Counted from the stretch's first letter, positions 1 to 8,353 are shown. The stretch is DNA of 42,990 nucleotides from JBFISM01 sp041608535 (GCA_041608535.1 JBFISM010000014.1:1-42990); one strand, 5' to 3'. A program made the numbers and translations. Notes: generated by a model from the letters alone, not told the origin.

Positions 1-1017
1 GCCGCCACCTTCCTCCACGACGTGTGGGTGCAGGACAACGGTGGCCAGGTCATCGCCTACCTGTCGTACTGGGACGCCGGCCTGGTGCTGCTCGACATCA
101 CCGATCCGGCCAACCCGGTGTTCCTCGGTGACTCCGAGTACGCCGATCCCGACCCGCTCTCCGGTGAATTCCCAGCTGGCGACGGTCACAACGCCGTTCC
201 CAATGCCGACGGCACTCGGGTGCTGTTCAGCGACGAGGACTTCTCGGCCGGCCAGCTCACCTCTTTCCAGTTCGATGGATCCGAGGTGCCGGTGGCCGAG
301 GGTGGATTCACCCCGCCGACGTTCAGCCTGCCCGGCGGCACGTTCAGCGGTGAGGTCGAGTGGACTGGCGGCGAAGGCTGCACGCTCGGCGAGTTCAACG
401 ACGACGGCACCGGCGGCAGCAACGCCGGCCAGATCGCACTGATCCAGCGTGGGACCTGCTTCTTCTCGACGAAGGCGGCCAATGCGCAGGCGCTCGGCTA
501 TGCGGGCTTCATCGTTGCCAACGACGCGGCACGCGGCGATGCGCTGGTGACCATGTCGGCGGGAACCGCTGACGTCATCACCATCCCCGGTTACTTCGTC
601 GGGTTCTCCACCGGAGAGGCCATGAAGGCCGGCGGTTCGGTGAGCGCAACCGGCATCTTCGACGGCTACGGCTACCTGCGTCTCTTCGACGTGACCGATC
701 CGGCCAACATCGTCGAGCTCGACCAGTTCGCCACCGAGGGTGTGTTCGCCAACCCGCCGCTCCCCGGCGACCGGACGATCCACAACATCGTCGTCGATGA
801 GGGCACCAACGCCTACATCGCCTGGTACCTCGAGGGTATGCGAGTTGTGGAGTTCGAGGGTGACACGCTCAGCGAAGTCGCCCACTGGACCGGCGACAAC
901 GCCTCTGGTGAAGGCGCCAACTTCTGGGGCGTGTACCTGCACGATCACCCGGACGGCAACAGCTACATCTTGGGCAGCGACCGCAACAGCGGCCTGTTCA
1001 TCTTCGACACGCCGTAA
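1..1017 (+). CDS. LVIVD-repeat surface protein with PA domain (5' truncated)
   Basis: The reading frame is open from the first base, so the N-terminus lies outside the window; about 338 residues are visible. Two propeller-like blade motifs of LVIVD type (LLDITDPANPVFLG near the start, LRLFDVTDPANIVELDQF after the middle) flank an inserted protease-associated (PA) domain, recognisable from GQIALIQRGTCFFSTKAANA followed by a glycine-rich stretch. The C-terminus ends with HDHPDGNSYILGSDRNSGLFIF, typical of these secreted choice-of-anchor/LVIVD proteins. The family is extracellular or cell-surface; PA domains act in protein interaction and are often found in secreted proteases and their relatives. 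No protease catalytic residues are visible in this part. A strong terminator follows the TAA stop. The fold class is fairly sure, the biological role unknown. Confidence 0.75.
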   Translation, partial: AATFLHDVWVQDNGGQVIAYLSYWDAGLVLLDITDPANPVFLGDSEYADPDPLSGEFPAGDGHNAVPNADGTRVLFSDEDFSAGQLTSFQFDGSEVPVAEGGFTPPTFSLPGGTFSGEVEWTGGEGCTLGEFNDDGTGGSNAGQIALIQRGTCFFSTKAANAQALGYAGFIVANDAARGDALVTMSAGTADVITIPGYFVGFSTGEAMKAGGSVSATGIFDGYGYLRLFDVTDPANIVELDQFATEGVFANPPLPGDRTIHNIVVDEGTNAYIAWYLEGMRVVEFEGDTLSEVAHWTGDNASGEGANFWGVYLHDHPDGNSYILGSDRNSGLFIFDTP

Positions 1018-1040
1018 CGGCACCTGTCGAAACCTGCGTT

Positions 1041-1076
1041 GGAGCCCCCGCTCATCGAGCGGGGGCTCCTTTGTTT
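1041..1076 (+). terminator. Rho-independent terminator
   Basis: A perfect 13-bp stem (arms 1041-1053 and 1057-1069, GGAGCCCCCGCTC and its complement) with a 3-nt ATC loop is followed by a T-rich tail (TTTGTTT). It lies 24 nt after the stop of the LVIVD protein and 30 nt from the end of the convergent minus-strand gene. It is the cleanest terminator in the window. The minus-strand side has no T-run, so it should act mainly on the plus strand. Confidence 0.9.
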
Positions 1077-1105
1077 CGGGAGCGGCGACCCCGGAGGACG
1101 GCAAG

Positions 1106-1819
1106 TCAGATTTCCGGTTGCGCCCCCGCCAGCTCTGCGGAACGGAGCGTTGCCGCGGGCTGGTGGCGGGTGAGAAGTTCCCGCAGATCCGCCACCGCGG
1201 AAGGTATGTCGTCCGCCGCAGCCTCGTGGTGGCCCTCGATGACGAAGAGAGCGTCGGTGGTGTCGGGACCGGTAGCCGACTGGGCGCTCTGCCGCCAGCA
1301 CCATCGCCGCGCCACGACCTCATCGTCGGCATCGACGAACACCACCTCACCCGTCTCGGGATGCATGGTCTCGCTGGAACCGAGATCGGTGAACGATTCG
1401 GTGCCGGCGGCGAACGTGACCGTCGTGGGTGGACTCACCTTGGCTTGGTCGAAGACGGCCACGGGCATGGCATAGCGGATCGAGATCAGGTTGCCGATGT
1501 CGACGAGCGTGTTGATCGAGGGGATGTCGCCCTTTTTCGTCAGCCGGCGGAGCAGGGCTTCAACGGCGGATCGGTACTGCGTCGGTTTCACCCCGAACGC
1601 AGCGAACGCCCGTCGCCATGCCGCGATCGACGGCAACTCGGCCAGCGGGATCTCACCGATGCGGTCGATGGCCGCATGCTGCTCCGCGGTGAACTCCGCG
1701 ACCAACTCCGGCGAGCTCGAGCCGTTGTCGAGTCCCGTTGCGTGAACGATGCCGGCACGTACGCTGGGAAACCGGTCCACGATGACCGGGTCGTAGCGGA
1801 AGGGGATGGCCACCGTCAT
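1106..1819 (-). CDS. Solo B3/B4 domain protein
   Basis: A 237-aa soluble protein resembling the stand-alone B3/B4 domain of the phenylalanyl-tRNA synthetase beta subunit. Visible family features are the centre segment RAFAAFGVKPTQYRSAVEALLRR, then a run with SINTLVDIGNLISIRYAMPVAVFD, and the late stretch ETGEVVFVDADDEVVARRWCWRQ. Free-standing B3/4 proteins are thought to bind amino acids or act in tRNA editing-type roles; that is family knowledge, not shown here. The ATG at 1819 sits 6 nt downstream of the stop of the DUF2254 gene, so the two are probably co-transcribed. The stop faces the terminator of the preceding convergent gene. Confidence 0.75.
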   Translation of the reverse strand: MTVAIPFRYDPVIVDRFPSVRAGIVHATGLDNGSSSPELVAEFTAEQHAAIDRIGEIPLAELPSIAAWRRAFAAFGVKPTQYRSAVEALLRRLTKKGDIPSINTLVDIGNLISIRYAMPVAVFDQAKVSPPTTVTFAAGTESFTDLGSSETMHPETGEVVFVDADDEVVARRWCWRQSAQSATGPDTTDALFVIEGHHEAAADDIPSAVADLRELLTRHQPAATLRSAELAGAQPEI

Positions 1820-1825
1820 TGCAGG

Positions 1826-3157
1826 TCAGTCGTGGTCGACTCTGCCGTGCTCTGCGGCGAAGGCGGCGTCGTGGGCCATCTGGCGGATCGGGTCGAGATC
1901 GGTCGGCGTGGGGATGGCTCGCTCGGCGCTGTGCATGATCAGCGCGACGTGGTGCGCCACGGCCTCCCGCCGCTCCGGCGTGGTGTCTGCGGCGGCCACC
2001 GACTCCAGCAGCCGCAACAGCGCGATGAGCACTCGCGGACGGTTGGCGGCGTTACGCCGCACATTGCTGCACACCGTGTCGAGCGCCAGCTCGAACTTCG
2101 GCACCGGCACGAACACTCCTTCACCAGACTCGTCACCGATCCACTGATCGTCGATGGCGACAGTGGCCAGCTCCGTCATGACGATGGCGAGATGCTGGAT
2201 CGCCTGCACCGCGGTGTACGGGTCGTTCATCGACGGCGCCACCGCCTTCATGGCGATGTCGACGAGCTGGCGGATGCCGAACCCGATGTCCGACTCGACG
2301 CGCCGCTCCACAGTCATGAGGACTGCGTCGTTCACCGCCGGCGACACCCGCTCGACGTCGAGATCGCCGCCGCCGTTGGCCCGCCACGCCCATGCCAGCG
2401 TGCTACCCGCCACCAGGTGATGCCCCACCTGCGGTCGGATCCGAATCGTGACCCCCAGCTCGCCGGCAAGCCGCGACAACGCCGGCGCATCCACCTCCTG
2501 CAGATAGCCCGAAGTGCGCACCGCCACCAGCACCGCATGTTCCGGTGGCTTGGGTGCGACCACCGGGACCCTGACCCTGCCGGTCACCGGCTCCGGGTGG
2601 TGGCGGCGAATCGCGTCGAGGGTGGCCCGGCGCACCGAGTGCATCACCGTGTCGATGCGGATCGCATTGGTGATGTGCTGGATGTAATACACGAGCATGC
2701 CCACACTGAGCAGCGCCAGGATCAACGAGCCGGTCACGGCGAGCTGGGGTACGAACTCGCTCCCCTCGGCGGTGTCCTGCCCCACCGTGAACAGCCCGCC
2801 CAGGCTGTAGGCGAATGTCGCCACGAACACACTCAGCACGAGCCGGGTCCCACGATCCTGGAGGAAGGATCGCAGCAACCGAGGGGAGAACTGTGTCGAA
2901 GCGATTTGCAGCGCCACCACCGTCAACACGAACACCAGCCCGGTGACCGTGATCATGGTTCCCGCAACCACCGTCAGCAGTTGACGCGCTGCAGTGGCAT
3001 CGCCGCGGAACAGGATGGGTGCGAAGAAGCCCTCGTCGGAGAGTGTGACCTGCGACAAGCCGTACCCGGCCACCAGCGCTCCGATGACGAATACCGCAGG
3101 CAGGAACCACAGCGAGCGGACGATCTCCCGCCAGGGATACCTGTATTCGTCCTCCAT
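1826..3157 (-). CDS. DUF2254 family membrane protein
   Basis: A 443-aa integral membrane protein. Four hydrophobic segments occupy roughly residues 15-35, 60-88, 104-125 and 135-162, followed by a long soluble C-terminal part containing SPAVNDAVLMTVERRVESDI and a second SMNDPYTAVQAIQHL motif. This layout and these motifs match DUF2254, whose function is unknown. The ATG at 3157 is preceded by TACGCT-N6, a leaderless-type -10 element, and no Shine-Dalgarno is present, which supports this start. It leads a two-gene unit with the B3/4 gene and is divergent from the gene at 3232. Confidence 0.8.
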   Translation of the reverse strand: MEDEYRYPWREIVRSLWFLPAVFVIGALVAGYGLSQVTLSDEGFFAPILFRGDATAARQLLTVVAGTMITVTGLVFVLTVVALQIASTQFSPRLLRSFLQDRGTRLVLSVFVATFAYSLGGLFTVGQDTAEGSEFVPQLAVTGSLILALLSVGMLVYYIQHITNAIRIDTVMHSVRRATLDAIRRHHPEPVTGRVRVPVVAPKPPEHAVLVAVRTSGYLQEVDAPALSRLAGELGVTIRIRPQVGHHLVAGSTLAWAWRANGGGDLDVERVSPAVNDAVLMTVERRVESDIGFGIRQLVDIAMKAVAPSMNDPYTAVQAIQHLAIVMTELATVAIDDQWIGDESGEGVFVPVPKFELALDTVCSNVRRNAANRPRVLIALLRLLESVAAADTTPERREAVAHHVALIMHSAERAIPTPTDLDPIRQMAHDAAFAAEHGRVDHD

Positions 3158-3169
3158 GGCCTGAGCGTA
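3158..3169 (-). promoter_or_regulatory. Leaderless -10 element TACGCT
   Basis: On the minus strand TACGCT (3169-3164) lies exactly six bases before the ATG at 3157, placing the expected transcription start on the A of ATG. The extended sequence CGTACGCT also occurs at 7042 and 31205. No clear -35 box is seen. Confidence 0.55.
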
Positions 3170-3219
3170 CGGTGCGACGCGACCGGATGCCGGGTGTGAG
3201 CAACCTCGCCAGGGCGGCG

Positions 3220-3231
3220 TAGGGTGGGGCG
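3220..3231 (+). promoter_or_regulatory. Leaderless -10 element TAGGGT
   Basis: TAGGGT (3220-3225) followed by six bases and the ATG at 3232 gives the TANNNT-N6-ATG layout of actinobacterial leaderless promoters. The following GGGGCG is a poor Shine-Dalgarno. It lies within the same 74-nt divergent gap as the element at 3164-3169. Confidence 0.4.
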
Positions 3232-3939
3232 ATGCTGACCATCGACGCCGCCGACTATGTGGCCGGCGGCTACATCCTCACCCGACGGGTGGCACGCGAC
3301 GATGCGCACCATTCGGCCGACCTGCTGCCGGCATGGATCGTCTCCGCCGGCCCGTGTCTCGCTGATATGGCGCTCGAGTACTGGTGGAACGAGGCCAACG
3401 TGGCCGAGGCGGCCGGCTTTGGTGTGCCCGAATCGAGCTGGCCCGAGCTGATCTCGTGGTACACCGAGCAGTTCGAGACCAGTATCGGTGCCCCGGGTAT
3501 TGCTCGCTCTCCGGACGTGATCCACGAGTTCATCGATCGATTCGTCACCGACCGTACGGACCTCACGTTGCTCGGGTTGGGCCTGGCTCCCGAGCATGCG
3601 AGAGAACTGATCGACAACTGGCGGTCGCCGCCCGACCGTGGTGAGTACGGCGTCTTCGAGATGCTGGAGCGAGGCGTATCGCTCCATCCGGGCGGCACTG
3701 CGCTCGGCTACGAGGTCATCTCGTACGAATACGGGCTGGAGCACTCCTGGCTGTGCAACTCGCTCGAGACGCTGGCCCACGAACGGCTGGGCATCACCCC
3801 GAACGAACACGGTCTCTTGGCCAGCGCCTCCGAGGCCGCCGCCGTTGCCGACATGGCAAACGACAGCGATGCGGTCGAGCCCGGGCTGTGGCTCCCCTGG
3901 CTGCTCGTCACGTATCCGCTCATCCCGACCTCCCCCTGA
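3232..3939 (+). CDS. Hypothetical protein, unrecognised
   Basis: A 235-aa acidic soluble protein, no signal peptide or membrane segment. It begins MLTIDAADYVAGGYILTRR and contains several Trp/Tyr-rich stretches (ALEYWWNE, SWPELISWYTEQF, GLWLPWLLVTYP). I do not recognise a family and see no catalytic motif. The start at 3232 is supported by the -10-like hexamer six bases upstream. It is divergent from the DUF2254 gene and lies 74 nt before the amidohydrolase start, so it could share a transcript with that gene. High third-position GC supports it being coding on this strand. Confidence 0.65.
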   Translation: MLTIDAADYVAGGYILTRRVARDDAHHSADLLPAWIVSAGPCLADMALEYWWNEANVAEAAGFGVPESSWPELISWYTEQFETSIGAPGIARSPDVIHEFIDRFVTDRTDLTLLGLGLAPEHARELIDNWRSPPDRGEYGVFEMLERGVSLHPGGTALGYEVISYEYGLEHSWLCNSLETLAHERLGITPNEHGLLASASEAAAVADMANDSDAVEPGLWLPWLLVTYPLIPTSP

Positions 3940-4013
3940 CCCGGACGATCCCTCGAGTCGGTCTGCGATCCATCTCACTAGCCTTCACCGCGGGGCGGGT
4001 GAGGGAGCGCACG

Positions 4014-5219
4014 ATGACCCGGACGGTGTTCCACGGCGGCTCGGTGTTCGACGGCACCGGCTCTCCGTTGCAGAAGGGCGATGTCGCCATAGAGGACGGG
4101 CGCATCGTGGAGGTGGACACGGATCTCGACGGCGACGACGGCATCGACTGCACCGGCAAGGCGCTGCTCCCCGGGCTCTTCGACTGCCACATCCATCTCG
4201 GGATCGACGAGACCGACTTCGACACCAATGCCATGGTCCACACGCCGCTGTCCTACCGCATCTTGCGCACCCGAGGTGCGGCGCTGAAGACGCTGCGGCT
4301 CGGCATCACCACGGCGCGGGATGCCGGCGGACTCGACGCCGGGGTGAAACGTGCCATCGAGGACGGACTGATGCCGGGCCCGCGTGTCCAAGTCGCCATC
4401 ACCATGCTGTCCATGACTGGTGGCCACGCCGACGGGTGGGGCATCTCCGGGGCAGACGTCTATCGCGGCACCGAATACCCCGGCATGCCGTGGCCGATGT
4501 GTGACGGGGTCGACGACTGCATCCGGAAGACTCGCGAGGTGATACGCGCCGGTGCCGACGTCGTCAAGATCGCCACCTCCGGCGGGTTCTTCTCACCGGC
4601 CGACGATCCGGACCATCCCAACTTCCTCCAAGAGGAGATCGACGCAATCGTCGCCGCTGCAGCCGATCTCGGGCGGTGGGTGATGGCCCACGCTCACGGG
4701 GCGGAAGGCATCAAACGGGCCGTGCGCGCCGGCGTGCGCTCGATCGATCACGGTACGTATCTCGACGACGAGGCCATCGAGATGATGCTCGACGCCGGTG
4801 CCTGGCTGGTGCCCACCTTGACCTCGGGCGACACCACAGAGCAGATGGCCGCCGACCCGCGACTCCCCGAATCGGTGCGGGAGAAGTTCGTCGGACTGGG
4901 GCGGCCCGAGCAAGATGCCTTCCGCCGCGCCGCCGAAGCCGGGGTCAAGGTCGCCATGGGCACCGACTGCCCGGTGGCACCACATGGCACCAACCTGCGC
5001 GAGCTGGAGATCATGGTCGACAACGGCTACACCCCGGAGCAAGCCCTCGTCGCCGGAACGTCGAGCGCCGCCGAACTGATGGGGCTCGACCGCGACCTGG
5101 GCTCCCTCGAGCCCGGGAAGATCGCAGATTTGGTGGTCGTCGACGGTGACCCGTTCGACTTCGCCACGCTCAAGGATCGCATCGACCAGGTGTGGAAGGA
5201 CGGCGCCCGAGTGGTGTGA
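4014..5219 (+). CDS. Metal-dependent amidohydrolase (imidazolonepropionase/prolidase-like)
   Basis: A 401-aa enzyme of the amidohydrolase superfamily. The metal site is complete: FDCHIHLG (His59, His61), a Lys in ADVVKIATSGG (Lys185) that would be carboxylated, His226/His228 in MAHAHG, His246 in SIDHGTYLD and Asp318 in MGTDCP. The N- and C-terminal beta-sandwich parts are present (GSVFDGTG; GSLEPGKIADLVVVDGDP). This set fits the binuclear subgroup that includes Xaa-Pro dipeptidases and related hydrolases; the substrate cannot be read from sequence. The start at 4014 is chosen because GAGGGAG precedes it and the family N-terminus begins there; the frame stays open upstream but reads as non-coding. 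Cytoplasmic. Confidence 0.9.
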   Translation: MTRTVFHGGSVFDGTGSPLQKGDVAIEDGRIVEVDTDLDGDDGIDCTGKALLPGLFDCHIHLGIDETDFDTNAMVHTPLSYRILRTRGAALKTLRLGITTARDAGGLDAGVKRAIEDGLMPGPRVQVAITMLSMTGGHADGWGISGADVYRGTEYPGMPWPMCDGVDDCIRKTREVIRAGADVVKIATSGGFFSPADDPDHPNFLQEEIDAIVAAAADLGRWVMAHAHGAEGIKRAVRAGVRSIDHGTYLDDEAIEMMLDAGAWLVPTLTSGDTTEQMAADPRLPESVREKFVGLGRPEQDAFRRAAEAGVKVAMGTDCPVAPHGTNLRELEIMVDNGYTPEQALVAGTSSAAELMGLDRDLGSLEPGKIADLVVVDGDPFDFATLKDRIDQVWKDGARVV

Positions 5220-5240
5220 ATGCAGCGAAGCGGAGATCTG

Positions 5241-5750
5241 TCACGACACGGAGCGTCGCTCGATCTCTTCACGGAGCGCATAGAGGATCGGAAGCGTGGC
5301 CCGATCCCTCGCTCGACCTGCCGCCTCCTTGGAACGGATGATGTCGTCGAGAGCGGCAACCTGCACCCGCCGGCCGCCCAACTCGAACTCGTCGCTGGCG
5401 GCCCTGAGCTTCGAGTAATCGTCGATGCCTGCAGGCCTCAACGTGAGGTCGAGGTCGCCACAACGCGTTGTCATGGGTAGCACATCGACTGACGCCAGCA
5501 GCTCGGGGTGCGGGTCGAAGGCGATTCCCGCGGGATCGCGCTCGCTGCGCAATTGCGCCTCCAAAATGACAAGCGCAGCACCGAGCCGTTCGAGGTTGTC
5601 CAGTGTGGGCGCCGGGACGATGTCGGCATCATTGGTCATCGCCGTCGACCCCCGCACCACCGCGGCCAGCCCACCGATGAGCACGTACTCGACATCGTGG
5701 TCGGCGAGCACCGCAAAAATGCATGCCGGATCGAGCGGGGCGGCCATCAC
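5241..5750 (-). CDS. Nucleotidyltransferase-fold protein, possible toxin of an HTH/NTase pair
   Basis: A 169-aa protein with the minimal nucleotidyltransferase signature: GG at residues 26-27 (VLIGGLAAVVRGS) followed by DAD at 41-43 (TNDADIV). A later conserved block, VAALDDIIRSKEAAGRARD, resembles AbiEii/DUF6036-type proteins that accompany an HTH antitoxin. In characterised families such enzymes transfer nucleotides to tRNA or protein. The start is GTG at 5750, overlapping the stop of the upstream HTH gene (GTGA); an ATG follows directly at 5747, so either may be used. The toxin role is inferred from pairing only; it may be a benign nucleotidyltransferase. Confidence 0.7.
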   Translation of the reverse strand: MMAAPLDPACIFAVLADHDVEYVLIGGLAAVVRGSTAMTNDADIVPAPTLDNLERLGAALVILEAQLRSERDPAGIAFDPHPELLASVDVLPMTTRCGDLDLTLRPAGIDDYSKLRAASDEFELGGRRVQVAALDDIIRSKEAAGRARDRATLPILYALREEIERRSVS

Positions 5751-6073
5751 TCCACCCGCTTGGCCACGGCGAGCATGCGGCTCAGGTTGGTCACCGATGC
5801 CAGCCGCTCCTCCGGACTCAGCGCCAGCTGCTGGCGGATCTGCGCCCTGTCGACGTCGTCGGGCTCGATGTCGAGGACCAGCCGGAACCCACAGGCGGCG
5901 ACGATGGCGTCCAGCGTGCTCAGCCGAGGCTCGTCGTGCCCTCGCTCCCAGCGGGACACGGCCGATTGTGTCGTGCCGATGCGTTCGGCCAGCTCCCGCT
6001 GTGTCAGCGCGGCTGCGGATCGTGCGGTGCGGATGAGTGATGCCGCCGATGCCATGCCCATTCCATCCGACAT
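5747..6073 (-). CDS. XRE-family HTH regulator, probable antitoxin
   Basis: A 108-aa DNA-binding protein. Residues about 12-65 form a classic Cro/CI helix-turn-helix (LTQRELAERIGTTQSAVSRWERG) followed by a dimerisation-like helix region and a C-terminal tail with SPEERLASVTNLSRM. It overlaps the nucleotidyltransferase gene by 4 nt, with the regulator first as is usual for autoregulated modules. The dyad at 6082-6100, 9 nt upstream of the ATG, is a likely self-operator. The C-terminal tail is the probable partner-binding part (inference). Confidence 0.85.
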   Translation of the reverse strand: MSDGMGMASAASLIRTARSAAALTQRELAERIGTTQSAVSRWERGHDEPRLSTLDAIVAACGFRLVLDIEPDDVDRAQIRQQLALSPEERLASVTNLSRMLAVAKRVE

Positions 6074-6081
6074 AGTATGAA

Positions 6082-6100
6082 CGCTATATCGACAATAGCG
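6082..6100 (-). promoter_or_regulatory. Inverted repeat, candidate operator of the HTH/NTase module
   Basis: CGCTAT (6082-6087), 7-nt spacer, ATAGCG (6095-6100), just upstream of the HTH gene start at 6073. The region is locally AT-rich compared with its neighbours, and a -10-like TATAGC on the minus strand lies in the proximal arm, so binding there would block transcription. Confidence 0.5.
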
Positions 6101-6136
6101 GATACGGGATGCTACGACCTGCCGAGTTTCGTCGCC

Positions 6137-7042
6137 TCAGATGAAGGTGAGACAGCGCACGTCGGGCAAGGCTTCGGTGACAACTGTCCAGGTCTCGCCT
6201 TCGTCGTCGGAGACGTACACGGCGCCGGCCGCATCACCGGCCACCACCATCGCACCACGTGCGGCGAGACAGAACGTGTTCAGGTTGGTGCTGAACCACT
6301 CCGGGAGACCTGCAGCACAGCGCTCGAATCCCTGACGGCCCAAAGGCGCCCGATACAACCCAGACTTCTCACCGCGCGATCCGAGAGACGCCGACACGAA
6401 CACGTAGCCATCGGACAGCGCTACTGCGCGGGCGTACGAGCCGTGCAGCCCCTCGCTGGTGAACCGCCAGGTTGCCGCACCATCGGTGGTGACGGCGAGA
6501 CCACGAGCCGTTGCGGCATAGGCATGCCCGGGGCGCTGTGGATCGGCGATCACTTCGTGGACATCGGCGTGGATGTCCATGGTGTCGGACCATGTCGCCC
6601 CGCCGTCGATGGAGCACACCACTCCGCCAACGTGCACGTTCACATAGATCCGCCCCTCCTCATCCCCGGCCATGGAGCGCACATCGGGCGGACCACCCCA
6701 CGGGGTGTACCACTCCGCCCGCCCCGGGGCGGCATCGAACGACGCGACCCGTCGCAACCCGTCGCCGGCCAGCTCGAACAGCGCCGCCCCGCTGGCGCCG
6801 ACCAGCGTATGCGGCTCACGCACCAGAAGGCAGTTTGCCCGCTCCTCCCCCAGCTTGGCCAGGGGCGAGGCCGCGGCGGCATCCGCCCCCCGCCACAGCG
6901 TGTCCCCGTCGGCGATGGCCCACACCCCGCCCGGGGTCGCCACGATGTGGTCGATCGAATGCCCGTGGAGATAGCGTGTCTCGTCACCTCCGAGACGCTG
7001 GATCCCCTCGCTCGTACCCACCAACACATTCAATTCGCTCAT
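6137..7042 (-). CDS. BNR/sortilin-type beta-propeller protein
   Basis: A 301-aa protein with repeated Asp-box-like blades: CSIDGGATWSDT, VTTDGAATWRFTSEGL, VYVSDDEGETWTVVTEALP. These S/T-x-D-x-G-x-T-W motifs define BNR/photosystem-stability-like propellers. No signal peptide is seen, so it is probably cytoplasmic, and the sialidase catalytic residues are not evident. The family often lacks known function. Start: ATG at 7042, with TACGCT-N6 directly upstream; AGGA abuts the ATG and is too close for a ribosome site. It stands alone as a single-gene unit, divergent from the sigma factor operon. Confidence 0.75.
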   Translation of the reverse strand: MSELNVLVGTSEGIQRLGGDETRYLHGHSIDHIVATPGGVWAIADGDTLWRGADAAAASPLAKLGEERANCLLVREPHTLVGASGAALFELAGDGLRRVASFDAAPGRAEWYTPWGGPPDVRSMAGDEEGRIYVNVHVGGVVCSIDGGATWSDTMDIHADVHEVIADPQRPGHAYAATARGLAVTTDGAATWRFTSEGLHGSYARAVALSDGYVFVSASLGSRGEKSGLYRAPLGRQGFERCAAGLPEWFSTNLNTFCLAARGAMVVAGDAAGAVYVSDDEGETWTVVTEALPDVRCLTFI

Positions 7043-7054
7043 TCCTGCAGCGTA
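7043..7054 (-). promoter_or_regulatory. Leaderless -10 element TACGCT
   Basis: TACGCT (7054-7049, minus strand) is six bases from the ATG at 7042. The extended CGTACGCT is identical to the elements before 3157 and 31205. Confidence 0.5.
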
Positions 7055-7172
7055 CGTCGTGGAGGACCGAAACGACGGGCTCTCCGCACCATCCGCTCAT
7101 CACTTTGCGACAATTCGATGTGGACCTCTCCGCGCTCCCCTTCGTGTGAGAGGCATGGCCGGAGAAGCCACC

Positions 7173-7706
7173 ATGCACCGAGAGACCGAGCCGGCAACAA
7201 CCGGGCTCCACGTCGTGCGAGCCACCGAGTCTTTCGATCGCTTCTATCTCCGTGAATACCCGCAGATGGTGGCCGTGGTGGTGGCGCTCACCGGATCACG
7301 CTGGGCCGCCGAGGAGCTGACCCAGGAAGCGATGTTGCGCGCCTACCGCTCCTGGGATCGCATCTCCCGATACGACAAACCGGGGGCGTGGCTGCGCCGG
7401 GTGACGATCAACCTGGCAACTTCGCACTTGCGCCGGCGGGTGGCCGAGGCCAAGGCGCTGGCGCTGCTGGCTCTCCGAGTTCAGACACCGCTCCCAGCCC
7501 AACCGGAGCCGGATGCGGCGCTGTGGGATGCGGTGCGCCGGTTGCCGAAACGGCAGCGGCAATCGTTCGTCCTGCACTACGTGGACGGGCTGTCGCTGGC
7601 GGAGATCGCAGACGTGCTCGACATCGGTGAGACCACCGTGAAGACCCACCTGCAGCGCGCCCGGCAGAGCATGCAGCAAGAGCTAGGCGAGGAGGACATC
7701 CAGTGA
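7173..7706 (+). CDS. ECF-type RNA polymerase sigma factor
   Basis: A 177-aa sigma-70 family protein of ECF size. Region 2 spans about residues 21-90 (FDRFYLREYPQMV, WAAEELTQEAMLRAYRSWDR, PGAWLRRVTINLA). Region 4 spans about 115-168 (LPKRQRQSFVLHYVDGLSLAEIADVLD, TTVKTHLQRARQSM), the helix-turn-helix that reads the -35 element. The ATG at 7173 is preferred because GGAGAAG lies at good spacing; an in-frame ATG at 7155 is the alternative. It overlaps the following membrane protein by 4 nt (GTGA), which suggests stoichiometric control. The actinobacterial SigE/SigM-like ECF class fits best; its target promoters are unknown. Confidence 0.9.
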   Translation: MHRETEPATTGLHVVRATESFDRFYLREYPQMVAVVVALTGSRWAAEELTQEAMLRAYRSWDRISRYDKPGAWLRRVTINLATSHLRRRVAEAKALALLALRVQTPLPAQPEPDAALWDAVRRLPKRQRQSFVLHYVDGLSLAEIADVLDIGETTVKTHLQRARQSMQQELGEEDIQ

Positions 7707-8353
7707 GCGACGACTGGTTCCGCGATCGCGGCATCGACCTCGTGGAGCGGGTGTCCGCCTCGATCGACGTCCCTGCCCGCCTCGACCGGCTCCACGGACG
7801 CCACCGTCATCGCACCGTGACAATGGCCCTCGCCGGTGGCGTTGCTGTCATCGGACTGATCGCGGTCATGGCACTGCTGGGTCGGCTCCCGGACACGGCA
7901 CCCGTCGCTCCGGCGGCGCCTCTCGCGGACACCACCCGGCTGCTCCAGCCGCAAAACACCAGTCTGCCGGTCACCGTATACGTGGCCCTGCTCGACGAGT
8001 TCACCGTCGACGAAGCGACGGCGCACTGCACGGGAACTGGAGCCCACGTTGGCGCCGCCGACGGCAGCCTGGTCCGCCTGTTCGACACGACAGACTCGAC
8101 CCGCCGCCTCGTCACCCAGAAGTTGCTCGACGAGATCGGAGCGCTCATCGACCCGGCACGGGTTGCTGCCCTCGGGCTTCCCTCGACGAGCCCGGCGTGT
8201 CTGTTCGAGCTGGCGACGGTCTCCGGAGCACCGCTCACCGAGCCCGCCATCCAGATCGACGGCGAGGAATGGCCGCCACCCGAAGGGTTCGAAGCCGGGT
8301 GGAGCCAGACGGGCCAGCAGCTCGTCTTCTACAGCAGAGGATTGGAACCATGA
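7703..8353 (+). CDS. Single-pass membrane protein, possible anti-sigma factor
   Basis: A 216-aa protein with a short cytoplasmic N-terminus (about 38 residues, His/Arg-rich before the membrane), one transmembrane helix at about 40-60 (MALAGGVAVIGLIAVMALLG) and an extracytoplasmic domain with two cysteines (HCTGTG and PACLFEL). The GTG start overlaps the sigma factor stop and follows GAGGAGG. Position and topology suggest an anti-sigma factor, but the zinc-binding HxxxCxxC motif of common anti-sigma factors is absent and the cytoplasmic part is very short. It may instead be a sensor or accessory membrane protein. Confidence 0.6.
   Translation: MSDDWFRDRGIDLVERVSASIDVPARLDRLHGRHRHRTVTMALAGGVAVIGLIAVMALLGRLPDTAPVAPAAPLADTTRLLQPQNTSLPVTVYVALLDEFTVDEATAHCTGTGAHVGAADGSLVRLFDTTDSTRRLVTQKLLDEIGALIDPARVAALGLPSTSPACLFELATVSGAPLTEPAIQIDGEEWPPPEGFEAGWSQTGQQLVFYSRGLEP

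Noticed and set aside
740..3199. An 819-codon open frame on the plus strand across the B3/4 and DUF2254 genes
   Set aside because: It overlaps the LVIVD gene end, runs through the terminator at 1041-1076 and is antisense to two recognisable genes; the composition is Arg/His-rich.
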